In this document: positions 51,422 to 63,419 of the stretch, piece by piece | How positions within the stretch are numbered: position 1 is the stretch's first letter | Layout: each line of letters opens with the position of its first letter | Origin: Apostichopus japonicus | Lineage: Eukaryota; Echinodermata; Holothuroidea; Aspidochirotida; Stichopodidae | Assembly (NCBI RefSeq): GCF_037975245.1 | Contig: NC_092563.1 | Coordinates: 12,882,001 to 12,946,000, forward strand | DNA: 64,000 nt | Direction of reading: 5' to 3' | Position numbers and translations under genes: made by a program | The notes under the pieces: generated by a model | What the model was told of the DNA's origin: nothing | What the model saw: only the letters and a program-made list of their open reading frames with translations | Database searches by the model: none

Positions 51422-51503
51422 AATGTATATATATATATATATATATTTTTTTTTAGGCTGCCCGAATTTTGCAGGACTTTTGCCCGAATTTCTTGTCATC
51501 TGG
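51328..51503. repeat. Palindrome: 51-bp arms around a TA array
   Basis: The left arm (51328-51378) begins CCAGAGGACAAG and ends CAGCCTAA. The right arm (51453-51503) is its reverse complement with a few changes, beginning TTAGGCTG and ending CATCTGG. The 74-base centre is TA repeat with a T-run. It could extrude as a cruciform or transcribe as a long hairpin. Confidence 0.85.
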
Positions 51504-51693
51504 AATATAAATATGCAGTAGCTTGCCCGAATCTTTTTCAAATTTTTGCCCGATAATTCCATGATTTTCTTTATTCAGCATCATTATGCCCGAATATTTC
51601 CGTGTAACACCACCGTAAGCGCAGTTCATCTGGGCTACCACGCATTTTGCAAGATCATTTTTTTTTTCTAACTAGTCAATTGTTTACCTGGAC

Positions 51694-52353
51694 TAAGGGC
51701 GGCGGAACCGGGGGGCACAGGGGCACGTTCCCCCGCTCCCCACTTTTCCTCAGGTTAAAAATGTGCCTTTTTTCTATATAAAAATTGAGGTGCCTCAAGT
51801 TAGCAAGAGGCCAGGGAACCATAATGAACACTCGGGAAGGGCCGTTTCCGGCCATCTGAGGGGTTTGTAAAACCAAAAATTTTTATAGTACGCTCCGCGC
51901 CAACCGATGGTGGCGCTCCGCTCAGATAGTCGTGCATACAACTTTGCAAATCCTGGCTAAGCCCCTGACTTTTAATGAATTTCTGTGGGTCAAACTTAAA
52001 ACTATTTCGAATGGAAAAAAATTGTTAAGATATTAACAAGAAAAAAAACCAGTCTAATTCGGAAGATTTCTACATTAGCAACTAACATGATTTCACCTCA
52101 TTTTGTCTCAAGAGAAAACTTGTTCCTTGTTTCCCAATTTGCGTATTGGATATTGCAGTGTTAGTATGCATATTTTCCTTTAGGGGGGGGGGGGGTGGGG
52201 GCGTTGATGGAGTGATGTGTATACACAAATAAGATAATAGAATAAGAGTTATAAAGGGTACTAAATATAGGGCTGCATCAGTCCAATCGAATTTCTGCAA
52301 AGTGCCCTTTGATGTAGGTGCCCCCCAGATTAAAAGTGCTTCCGCCGCCCATG
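51694..52353. mobile_element. Element with GGGCGGCGGAA ends nested in the 51276 element
   Basis: The left end TAAGGGCGGCGGAACC and the complement of the right end (CATGGGCGGCGGAAGCAC) share GGGCGGCGGAA. The flanks ACCTGGAC and ACCTGTAT agree at 6 of 8 positions. It carries one copy of the shared module at 51837-51930, which is followed by a CAAATCCTGGCTAAGCCCC end-like sequence at about 51945-51966. That suggests yet another fragment inside. Confidence 0.45.
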
Positions 52354-53356
52354 ACCTGTATATCCCCAACATGAGTGTATATAGAAGAAACATTTTCTTT
52401 TTCATGGATGATGGGGGGGGGGGGTGCCTACAAGCATAGAAGTACGGGTTTATCATATTCTTTGTTATATTTTAAACTTTTTTGTGAGACAAATTGCAAT
52501 CTCACCCGACACAGCGACATTATCCCGCTTACGTGTCGTTGAACAATGTATGTTTTTCTGGAGGTAGCTGAGTACTGTGTTAAAATAATAAATAAGGTAA
52601 CTAAATAGGAGCTTAAAAAATATACTGTCCCATTTTTCCCCTTCAAAGTGATGTTACCATTTTTTCTTCTTCTAATATACCAAATTTTTGGGGAAGTGTA
52701 AATTTCTAAAACGTGAGATTATAAAATAAAGAATGTTTAGATGCAACTTGCAAGGCCTCAGAAGTGCCGTTTCCGGCAATCTGAGAGGCATTGTGTGCCC
52801 AAAATTTTCTTGTACGCTACGCGCCAACCGATGGTGGCGCTCCGCTTAGATAGTGTCACGGGAAATTTCGGGCACAAAAAGTTCTGCCCCCCCAAACTGA
52901 AATGGTCCCGTACGCCTATGGTGGGAAGGGGGGCGGCGGATGTGAGTAAGGTGGTGGGGATTGCTTGACCCATATAGCCAAAACGCCCAGTCTGGCTATC
53001 CGAATTCAAGTGTAGTATTCACGCTGCTCCAATTGCAGAGCGAGGGTTATACAAACTTTCAAGTTTCACGAGGAGAGGCACATTGGTGTTTGATCGCCGT
53101 GACATGCAAACAGATCTGCCTTCATTATAGCCGGATCTTAGTTAATCGCGCTCTATTTTTCGTAAGTTACTCCTTCACAATGTTACAAACAAACAAACAT
53201 GAGCGCCGTATTTCGTCTTTGCTTTACGAACTTGTTCGTAAACTAAGCAAAAAAGAGGATAAATGTTATGATCATAGATGCTATTAAAATTGGATCCTTT
53301 TCGTCTTCCTTTCTTAGTCTAATCTTTCGTTTTCTTTTCTTTGGTTTTTTCTTCAG

Positions 53357-55302
53357 ATATCATCGCAAACGACAAGACATTTGAAGAAACCCAAACCTTG
53401 GATAATTCTGTGATTGATTTCCTGTCCAGACATCACTATTCCGGGTGCACTCTTGGGGTCGCCAACGGTGACGACGGAAGTGACACTATGTACGGCCAGG
53501 GATATGGTGTGACAGAAGAGGGCGTCCTTCTGAAATCAAAGAGCGTCTTACCAGCTTCCAGCATATCTAAGCTTATTACAGCAATCGGTGTCATGAAGCT
53601 GGTCGAGGATGGGCAATTGACACTCTATGATTTTGTCTTTGGGAGAGGTGGAATCCTTAGTGACCTGGAACCTTTCCCTTCCTTGGAAACGGCTGATCAG
53701 AGGCTGTTCGATATCAGAGTGATTCACCTTCTCCAACATACTAGCGGACTTCAGTCTCACATGTCTGAGTTGAACGACATTCATCTCTTACGTGGACACA
53801 AGGTTATAAACATCAGTCGAGAGATGGGACTGACTTCTGGGCTATCTCTGCCAGATGTCATCCGCTACTCTGCAGGTCAAAGGTTGGTGTTTCCACCGGG
53901 TTCCCGTTTTTCCCACTCCAATTTAGGGTACTCGATTCTCGGTGAAGTGATTGCAAGGAAGAGTAGATCGACTTATTCTCAATTCATTTATCAGCGAGTT
54001 CTTGAACCCTTGGGAATGTGGCAAACGACTCTCATGCCAGATTATGAATTTCCGTTGAACAAGTACAACAGTCAAAGGGTGGACGTATCTAAATCTCCTT
54101 TCCTGCAGGCAAGTTTGGGGTGGCACACAACGGTTTATGATCTGCTTAGGTTAATCGATGGCCTACAAGGGGACTTGTTAGTATCATCGGCCAGTCGACA
54201 GACAATGATGTCTCCACCACCCTCCCCAGTATCTGAACACCAAGACCAGTGGTATGGGATGGGCCTCCATGTGGGTAATGATGGTTCCTGGTGGCAGACT
54301 GGTGACCCTCATACCAATGAGGTCTTAATTTTTCAGCCCGGACCAAGGAAGGGACACAAGACCGATCGGAAGCTGAGATGGGCGGTGCTTTGTACTGGCA
54401 ATCAACATCGTAATCTGAAAAATGACTTTTCCAAAATGTTTGCTTCTCAGCAACATTGGCCGAACAAATTCCCGGCTGCCAGAGACTGCGAGGACGTTTC
54501 CTTTGTGGACAAATGTGGTCGGCGTGTCCTGATCAACTCTCGGGTGCCAACCGAGAAATTTAAATCCTTTTCTAACGCTTTGCTGAGACAGTCGTACCGA
54601 CCAAAGTGGATAAGTGTCTACAACAACAATGGTACTACCCATGTTAGTAGTATATGGCAAGAGGGGTCCTCCGCAACCCAGTTATATCTGCTCGAAACAG
54701 AAATATCGGGCAACGATCTTCGCAAGAAAATAGATGAACTGCAGATGAAGAAGTTTGCACTTAGTTCCCTTGAACCATATTACAAAGGACGGCAGATAAA
54801 GTACATAGCTGTGTTCTCAAAGGGGGGCACTGGCTACCAGAGGTACGCTTTGGAAACCACGGAGGATATCTTTGAAAGGTCCAAGCAGTTTTACACAGAT
54901 GACCTGTCATTAATACCTACAGGAAAAGCTGTACTCATGGACGGTAATAGAAAAATAGTGAGTTTCGTTTTCGATAAAGTGAATGTTACATCCTGGAGAA
55001 TTTATGATAAAGTTCCTTTAGAAGATATGAAGTCACTAGTGCTAGAGATGGCGAGACACGGTAGAACACTAAGTTACACTCATTCCTATAGTTACCATGA
55101 CGACATTTACTTTTCCACAATCTTTTCGGGTGGTGAAACTCACCGGATGCATTTAGAACTGGGAGTCGACCGATCGATGCTACAAGACGGGACATACAAC
55201 ATGAAGGACAGAGGGTTCTCCCCACAGGTGATCAGTAGTTACACAGTGGAGGAGGGCTTTGTTAAGTTTATGATATTATGGACGAAAGATAATTGTGTTT
55301 GA
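53357..55302 (+). CDS. Secreted beta-lactamase-like serine hydrolase, main coding exon
   Basis: The exon begins after a pyrimidine-rich acceptor ending tcttcag and reads 647 codons to TGA. With exon 1 the protein is 684 residues. Residues about 45-400 are a beta-lactamase / class C PBP-type fold. The nucleophile motif SxxK is Ser105-Lys108 (SISK), and the conserved LQHTSGL is at 162-168. The YxN motif reads His223-Ser-Asn225, so the usual general-base Tyr is replaced. The third, KTG-like motif is QTG at 350-352. From about 440 to the end, roughly five repeats start near 450, 511, 555, 605 and 657 with the pattern aromatic/Pro, Ile-x-x-Tyr, then Phe/Ile-Trp. They resemble bacterial tandem repeat domain 1, found in polyglycine-hydrolase-like proteins. 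Possible N-glycosylation sites are Asn188, Asn461 and Asn579. It is probably an extracellular esterase or peptidase. The substrate is unknown, and activity is uncertain because of the His. Codon use is CpG-normal, unlike the flank after the stop. Confidence 0.9.
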
Positions 55303-56690
55303 GACCAAAGACTACACTCTGATTTTTACTCTTGTTTTGGGGGGGGGGGGAGGGGGCTGAGGAAAAGTAGCAAAACAGAAAGCTTCCCCTGAAGAAGATA
55401 TTACACTGAAGTTACCAAGAAAAACCTGGGTACAGTACAAAATGGCTGCCAATACTGGTAAACATACATACTGTACAAGCTTAACTAATTTATTCAACAC
55501 TTCACTGCACAAAATATCAAACACATGTAATCAGCACTGAGCAGGATTTTAAAGTATTAGCATAGTATGAGTGTAGACCAATTATTGATTCAATCAACCA
55601 AACATGTGTGTGGGTGGTGATTGTGGTAGTAGTGGTGGTGTGGGGAGGGGGTGTTAGTCTCTGGGGGAGGAAGCTGGTAGATAAAGGTTAATGTATTTGT
55701 CACCACTTCAGATTCCGGCTAGAAACTTCATGTGCAGTTTGGTAGTCTTCTCGCAAGAAAAGTCCATTTAGGAATATTTTATTTTTTACCTGTCAAATGA
55801 GGAACGTCCAAAGGCCTAGCAAGCAGTTTGTATGGAAACCTGGTGAAATGATTATATCTAGGACAGCTTCTTTAATGATATAATGTGATTACTCTCAATC
55901 TTTATCTTTGATGTGGAAAAGAGTGACTAAACACAAACAGTTGGCTGTAAAGAACATTGCTCTTCACTTTGGTGATAAAAGCACTTTTAAAAGTCTGGTT
56001 CACGATAAGAGGCGTTAATGTTTACAAATTCCACATGAGATGATTGATGGAACATTTATTACGGAGATAAGAATGTGTGAATTGATGTTATGCTGTTTAC
56101 AATATGGAATTTAAATGAGTATTAAACAGTGACCCACACTCACAAAACGTGCACACACGCCCACCCAAAATAAACTCATAGTGCTTAATATCCAACAATA
56201 TTAGCTTTAGACCTTCATCATGATGAGAGTGTCATTGCACTTCAGTTCTGTTAGTGAAAGGAAACCAAGGTTGTACAGACAATGTACAGTATAACCCAGC
56301 TTACTATCATTACAACTGATTGGCTAAACAAAATATTAAAACAAGTTTGACAAGGACGAAATAGTGCATTGGCATTACAAGTGTGTCTCTACAAGTTTTA
56401 TGTTTAACAAAAAGAAACCAGGGCACTAATTTAAGGTTATTCAGGGATATTTTGTCTCCCTGTTTTGTGGGTACGAACCTTTGCATACATATTGAAATAC
56501 TTATAATCTATTGGGGAGTAGGTCCTTTCCTTTCCAGCTTGCCGATTTTTTTTTTCATCAGAAAATTCTTCAACTTTTACTAACGATGCTGCATTTCGTT
56601 TTATAGCACACAAGTGCTTGTTTTATCATTAAACAGTAGCTGCAATATGTTATGTATGATTAAAAGAAAGTCTAAGACTGTCAACAGTGT
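55303..56690 (+). other. Hydrolase 3' UTR and flank
   Basis: Directly after the stop is a G-rich run (55338-55360). The first AATAAA downstream on the plus strand is at 56169-56174, and an ATTAAA lies about 50 bases before it. Either could end the transcript, giving a 3' UTR of about 0.85 kb. CpG content falls sharply after the stop codon. The rest shows no coding signal. Confidence 0.35.
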
Positions 56691-56862
56691 CAGGATGTGT
56701 TGCAGAGTTGAATTCTGATTACAGCAGTCAGCTTAGTCAGTTGTAGTCAAATGAGATAAACTCTAGTCAGATGAGAGAACTGCAGTTCAGACTATAATGC
56801 TGATATCTGATAACAATAGTCTGATTACAGTATTAAATTCTGATTACAGAATTAGATAGCTG

Positions 56863-57420
56863 TAGTCAGATTTGACAGCTGTAGTCAAGACTAGTAGACT
56901 AGCTGCAGTACTACTGTAGATAGCTGACATCTGATTAAGAGCTGTAGTCAGATTTGACAGCTGTAGTCAAGACTAGTAGACTAGCTGCAGTACTACTGTA
57001 GATAGCTGACATCTGATTAAGAGCTGTAGTCAGATTTGACAGCTGGAGTCAGGCTAGACTAGCTGCAGTACTACTGTAGATAGCTGACATCTGATTAAGA
57101 GCTGTAGTCAGATTTGACAGCTGTAGTCAAGACTAGTAGACTAGCTGCAGTACTACTGTAGATAGCTGACATCTGATTAAGAGCTGTAGTCAGATTTGAC
57201 AGCTGGAGTCAGGCTAGACTAGCTGCAGTACTACTGTAGATAGCTGACATCTGATTAAGAGCTGTAGTCAGATTTGACAGCTGCAGTCAAGACTAGTAGA
57301 CTAGCTGCAGTACTACTGTAGATAGCTGACATCTGATTAAGAGCTGTAGTCAGATTTGACAGCTGCAGTCAAGACTAGACTAGCTGCAGGACTTACTACT
57401 GTTGATAGCTGACATCTCTA
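56863..57420 (+). repeat. 82-bp satellite array, about seven copies
   Basis: The unit runs from tagtcagatttgacagctg to gctgacatctgattaagagc. It comes as two length variants: the full 82-base form and a shorter form with ggagtcaggctagactag. The two forms are interspersed, suggesting a higher-order unit. Degenerate related sequence extends back to about 56690. Confidence 0.9.
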
Positions 57421-60400
57421 ATTATAGCTAAGTAGAGAGGCATAGTTAGATTAGTCAGCCCCACCCAGATTACAGAGCCGTATACTCAGATTAATAGAAG
57501 GTAGTGGTTTTAATTATAGATCAGGCCATTTGTAGAGTTGGAGTCAGTTTCAATATAATATTTATAAGTAGAGGCTGATGACTGCAGCTGCCCGGATCTT
57601 AGAGAGTCATGTAGTAGATCCATCACAGCAGTCGGCCCAGAATTGATTCTTCCATCGCTGAAGCGCTTCCAGTTTTCTTTGTTTGAGGTTTGATAAAGTC
57701 TATTTCAAGAACGGTTAAATTCATTAACAAAAATCATTCTTGTTTACTCACTACAACCAGCCAACTCGAGCTGATAGGTTTATCAGCATGGTTAAGTGTT
57801 GACTGACAGTTGTTAAGGTGTGTATTGTTTAGTCACACCTCAGTATACCCTTTACAGATGATACCTGTGGCTCTTAATTGTAGTAACTTAAAAGAAACAA
57901 AATTTTACCTTGTCCTAAAATTAATTTAAACCAGCTTGTTTGTGTTCTGTACTATATTCTCCTCATCACTGACTGAATACCATGGCAGTGAAATTCATCG
58001 GTTAGAATTGTCTAGTTTCACTTCAAATCGAAGAGCAGAAAAGATGTGTAAATTCTGGATTTGACAAAGATTGCACATTGGATATTGCATATTTACAAAG
58101 AGATGTATTTTTCAGAGGTTGTTTTGTCAGTACAGACTGGTGCACTTGATAACACACCATCTGAGTATCAACAAAACACATAAAACTATCAACTTATAGC
58201 AGAACTCCTACCTTAGCTACTGGTGGTATACAAGTTTGTTATTTGACGAATCTAGTAGGTTTAGACATGTATTCAGTATTATGGAACCTAAGCCTGCGTA
58301 ATCACAAACAATTGACCAAATGTAAGATTTCTGATACATTAAAAATACAGCGAAGTTGCCCTACTAAATGACAAGAACCATGGGAGCCTCTGCATCGCAG
58401 AGGTGACGAATCCAGAATTCAAATAGAGAGGTCATCTAACGTACCCATCCAAATTCAGGAACAATCAGTTTATGTTGCATTTCGAGGGTATGTTACATGG
58501 TCTACTAGATTTAAAGATGGATAGGTAATGACTAAAAATACCCAGCCTATGGGTCTGCACAGTAACTGATATATGAACACACCCTATGTGCACACCATGC
58601 CCCATCCTCCCTTCTCCCCGCCAAACTTATCTTCCCCTTTCAAGACAAGTCTTCCCTACAGCTTCCCTGGCACACTGCTTTTTACTGCAAACCACTGGCT
58701 GTTCCTCCTTCAAATTAAATAATTCCGACTTCCAATATATACACAAAGTGTCAAATATATTTAAACCATGAACAGACTGTTGGGAACACAGAATGGCAGA
58801 GGGGGACGAATTAATTATGCTCTCCTAACACTGCATCATCACTTCAGAGACACTCAACTAATTAATTCTTCCTTCCGATAAAGAGGCAATAATTAATGAC
58901 AACACAAACCAAGGATAACCCCATCAGTGTGGATTATGAGTAGATTTATATTTAGGGCACATGATTCTTGCTGGGCATGTACATAATCCGTTGTCTGCTA
59001 GTCATGGTATAAGTTATACGATCTTGCAAGGCATGTAGTAAGTCCTGTGTTGTTGCAAGTAATGTAGTAAGTATTATGTGATGTTGCAAGTCATGTGATG
59101 TTGCAAGTCATGTAATCAGTCACATGATCTTGCAATTGGTATGCAGTACGTCCTGTGTCTTACTGTGTGATGTTGCAAGTCATATACTGCAGTATTGGTA
59201 ACCCATGTGATGTTTCAAGTCTTATGATAAGTCATGTAGCCAGTACAGTATACTAAGTTCTAACATTTTATATTGCTTAAATTATTTTGAATACAATAGA
59301 ATGCACATTTTTCAAATATAATCCAGTGCATAGATTCTGTGCATGCCGCAGTAAATATACAGATATACAATAGAAACTATAAACAAAAGGTGCAAACATA
59401 CTTCTTTGTAACTAAAAACAAACACTAATTTTGTATGACTTCACAATTGTAATTTATTTTTAACAAAATTATGTTTTCAGGTTTAAAGTTGTGACCATGT
59501 GATTTTTCATTTCTTTTGATTCCTTTCCTAACTTATTTTGTAAATATTGTAAATTTTACATATCTGTATGCAATAGAGATCTTCCAACAACTACACAAGT
59601 GTTGTTTGTCTTGTTTTTAAGTTAATAACCACTTTGGTTTCCTGTTAGACTTGTCCTTTCTTCTTAGATTTACAAACCTGAATAGTGGAAACTTGTACAC
59701 CCCTGCCCCTCCTCCTCCCCCCTCTCAGAAATGTATTGCATTCTAATATACACTCCCCAACGTCTATTTGTTAAAATAACATTAATATTTGGGACCATAC
59801 AGAAGAACTATTATGATTCAAATACAGTATCTTCAGTGCTGTAACAATGATGAAGAAATCACAGTAATGAGGTCAATCAAACGTAACACAGCATGCATTT
59901 GACAAATTACATTTACTATACAGTAAGGGCCATGACATCCAACAAGAGGTACACCCAACCATCAGCTTTAGCTAACATGATAGAGATGATCATGATGAAC
60001 AAGTAACCCCTCAAAATCTTGTTGGTTTAAATGTCAGAGGGAGGGGGGGGGGGCTTCCAGTTGGCCAATCTTCATTATACTGGCACTAGGTAGTAAAGCA
60101 TTTTAATTTCCCTTGGATTTTCATTCAAGGTGAATGCCAATAGTATTGACATGGTACACACCAGTGCCAGCATTATGTCACTGTTAGAACTTCAATATGT
60201 TAAATTCATCAATATGAATTAGCAAAGCAATTCTCTACTACAGAAAGAATACATGTTAATAAAGAAAGCTCATAAATATTCAACCATACACGTAGCTTGA
60301 TGATGTCATTATTTCAACTTTAGCCTACATCTCCCAAGTGGAATAAGATATAGAACTCTTTAGGGAAGTTGTTCATTACAAGTGTGTCTGTTGCATAGAT

Positions 60401-63400
60401 CAATGATGATGGTTTAGTATTGTCTGGCTACTATCTGTCTCATCTCAGGGCCCTTAGCATCTCACTTCATTACCGTAAAGAGGGCCCATTGAAGGGATAC
60501 GGAAAAAGGAACACCCCATCTCTATTCTGTTTCCAGCCAAGGGTAGCCACAGAGGATTTAACCTGATGGGAGAAGGTGGGAGAATGGGGTGGGGGAAGGA
60601 GACAAATTTTAAAGGGAAAGGTTCAAATGGGACACGTGGCTTTGATTTGAGGGGGCAACAGGCATGTTACCTCAAAAATACTGCACACAAATGGATTCTC
60701 CATGCATTTTGCACCATTATAATGTCAGTATTTGATGGAGGTTTTTTTTTTTTTTTTAAAGGCACTTTTTTAGTACTAAAAACAACAATAGGCAGATTTT
60801 AATTACAAAGGATACTTCTGTTTTATGGAAAGGGGTACTTTCCAGGTTTATCTCAAAAGTGAGGGGAACATGCCAATACGTTACCCTCCTTTGGATTCAC
60901 TGCTGTCATCTGAATATCTGATCAGCATCACTAAGTCTTAACAAGCTTCACTCTGTTGCCTAGGGTCTTACTACAGATCTTGATTATTATCACAATTGTG
61001 ATACCACCTTGACAATGCTAAAAGTCAAACAAATAAGAATATAATATTCATTCTTTCCTTCTAAACTATGAAAATATCTATCTTCTTATAAAGTATTCCC
61101 TTTGGGATTATACTTTGGGAAGTTCAACAGTTCTACTGAGGTCTCTAATCGGAAATTACAAAGATTTAATTAAAGCCACACCGTACCATATGGTCTCAAT
61201 CGTTGTAAACATGTTGGTAATGACATTTTGATCTCTTGGGTGTCTATCGCATTCTTCATAGTACAACCTGAACATCAAATGTTTGTAGTGTAGGATGGGG
61301 TACTACCAGGTGAAACTGTGACCTATTAAAACAGGAAGCCTAGCTTCAGTGATAATACATTGTATAGAAGTTCATAGATTTCTTTTCTACCATAATTACT
61401 GAATCTGTGACATGCATGCAGCTCCAACTATTAGGTAAGCCAGACTCTGACTGTCCCTGCCAGGATGACAACTGTCAGTAAAATATATGGACTTTGAGGT
61501 CTCTGGAAATTCAAACATCCAAATTTTGTGTCCACCCTCGTTTTTAATCAAGTCGTATAAGGCTGAGATACTGTACAGAGAGTTGCCACATGTTAACAAT
61601 TACCATTTTCAGGTGATCCTTACAAAAACACTGCTTGCAATGTCATGGACCAATAATGTTTCTTGCTGAACATTAATGTGAATATTATTCAGTACTGTAC
61701 CTACAGCTTATGCCAAATTGAAGTTTATTTCATCTGAAACCTGAAACATTTACAACTGAAGGCATTTTTAGGATAAAATTGCAAATTTACTTTTACACAG
61801 CAATATTCTCTTTCAGTTCAATTATATACTTGGGATATTTGTTCAAATTATTTCAGTAAATACCAATGTCTTTGTCACTGATTTTTGGTGAATGGTTCAA
61901 TCTCACTTTCTGTAAATATATTTTCATCATCAACTTCACTCAAAACTTTCTCTAGTTTACAGTAAAACCTAAGGGGAGAAGTACAATCACATATGTTAGA
62001 AGAAATTAATTTGTAGAAATTAGTATAATATCTATACTGTGGTATATAAGGCCCCTTGAATAATAAATCTGGTCTCTTTACAAAAGACATTCCATATATA
62101 ATTAATCTACAGTGGGATTCTTTGTTCTGCTATGAAAAGCTTACATGAACATATAGGTTACCTACAGAGGGCAGCATTACAAAATACATGTCAAAAACAC
62201 TCTGTTCAAATACTCTACACAGGTGCTATTGGTTAAACAGCTCTGGGTATTACCAAGTTTGTGGCATGGAAAATGATCACTGAAATGTTAAACTGCTCAC
62301 TACTATCATACAAAGATCTCACAGTGATTTCAAAGCGAAAATTATCATACAAACAAAAAATACCTAACTGGCAGATGGTGTCAAAAATGTTCTCCATCTT
62401 TAGGTGAAAAGCAAATCCTGACAGTATAATTCTAAAGATTGATTACAAAGTATCTATCAAAGTTCACATGACTTGCTTAGCAGCTGAGTGAATGACACAT
62501 CAGAGCAAGATGTCTATTTTTCTCTCAGAACAAGCCATATCAATAGAAAAGATTTAACTCTACTGTCATGTAAGTCCAGGTTCAGAGCACCCACCCAGGC
62601 GACATATGTCTTCCAGGGAGAGGAGTTCTTTCGGCTGTAAATAGGGTCTCTTACCTGCACAGTGATACCTGGTTCTTAGGCACATCTTCCCCATTCACCT
62701 TGTGACGTATAAATACCTACTACTACTGTAGTTTGAAATACTGACTCCTCTAAACCAACAACACAAACACATAGAATTTACACAAAAGAATATGTATGAA
62801 TATGACTACGCAATTTATGTATTTAGAATTAAGGAAGCAGAAAGGAAAAGAAAATGTCAAACAATAAAGAACAATAAATTTTAACTATTAATCATAAAAC
62901 AGACCCGTTCAGCGCTCCACCTGGTCATGGGAACATCATGGCATCTTATAACTTTAGCTTTGCCCACCCAAACCCAACAAAAATGATAAATAGAAATTAG
63001 TGAATAATGTCTAACCTATGATGTCTCCGGCATCCTAGATGGCTGAGGGTTGTCAAATGAGTCAATTGCCTAACTTATAAATATCCAAAATAATCAATAA
63101 CAATGGGGCTCAATACCAACTACAATATGAGACAAATCTACCATAAGTACATGCTAAATCATTAAGGCCAAATATGAACGAAACATGTTTCCAGTAAATA
63201 ACATTGACATGGGCAGAGAAACAGGGGGGTTGGGGGGTTTTAACCCCCCACTTTTTGAAGAGGGGGTTGGCCCACACAATCAACCCCCCCCCCCCTAGTT
63301 TTTGCCAGTAATGTTCTGTTATAGCCTATGTTATGTGCTCCAAATGGCATAATAAATCAAAGTACTAAATTTGAAATTGTTAAAGTCATTTCAACCTTTT

Positions 63401-63419
63401 ACCTAATACATCAACAATT
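57421..63419. other. CpG-poor DNA right of the satellite
   Basis: Apart from the 59.0-kb repeat there is no supported gene. Minus-strand open stretches near 57.54-57.73 and 61.40-61.60 kb read as protein-like but lack recognised families. A short G/C palindromic tract (ggggttttaacccc) lies at 63215-63300. Confidence 0.45.
59010..59240 (+). repeat. Degenerate repeat of atgtgatgttgcaagtc
   Basis: At least six imperfect copies of a roughly 20-35-base unit built on tgatgttgcaagtcatgt(a/g), separated by variable spacers. Confidence 0.65.

Larger units (their letters stand above)
51276..52920. mobile_element. hAT-type element with CATAGGCGTACG ends, 1645 bp
   Basis: Ends are CATAGGCGTACGAGG and the complement of CATAGGCGTACGGG. 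They are flanked by a perfect 8-bp duplication GTGGGAAG (51268-51275, 52921-52928), diagnostic of hAT-like insertion. G/C runs adjoin both ends. It contains a long palindrome with a TA core near the left end and a second nested element. It lies about 430 bases upstream of the hydrolase main exon. No transposase frame. Confidence 0.8.
40087..53356 (+). other. 13.27-kb intron of the serine hydrolase gene, rich in transposons
   Basis: It is bounded by GTAAGT and a pyrimidine-tract acceptor. It holds two tRNA-derived SINEs near 40.6 and 41.1 kb and five of the window's seven long TA arrays. It also holds a nested pair of inverted-end elements (43480-45354), a decayed repeat (45660-46230), an 8-bp-TSD element (51276-52920) with another nested inside, and a palindrome. 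Between these features (about 41400-43070, 46400-47760, 47890-51270) I see no convincing exon. There are pyrimidine-rich tracts, for example 46910-47140, and several runs of ten or so C. Confidence 0.65.

Noticed and set aside
53341-53356. TTG at 53341 as the start of the hydrolase
   Set aside because: It lies in the pyrimidine tract of an intron. The frame there is only open by chance, and a splice acceptor follows at 53356.
57540-57730. Minus-strand open frame (RFSDGRINSGPTAVMDLLHD)
   Set aside because: Protein-like, but it abuts satellite-derived sequence, lacks a start, and no family is recognised.
61396-61599. Minus-strand 67-codon ORF (GGHKIWMFEFPETSKSIYF)
   Set aside because: Attractive composition and an acceptor-like ctctctgtacag, but no family match and no second exon.
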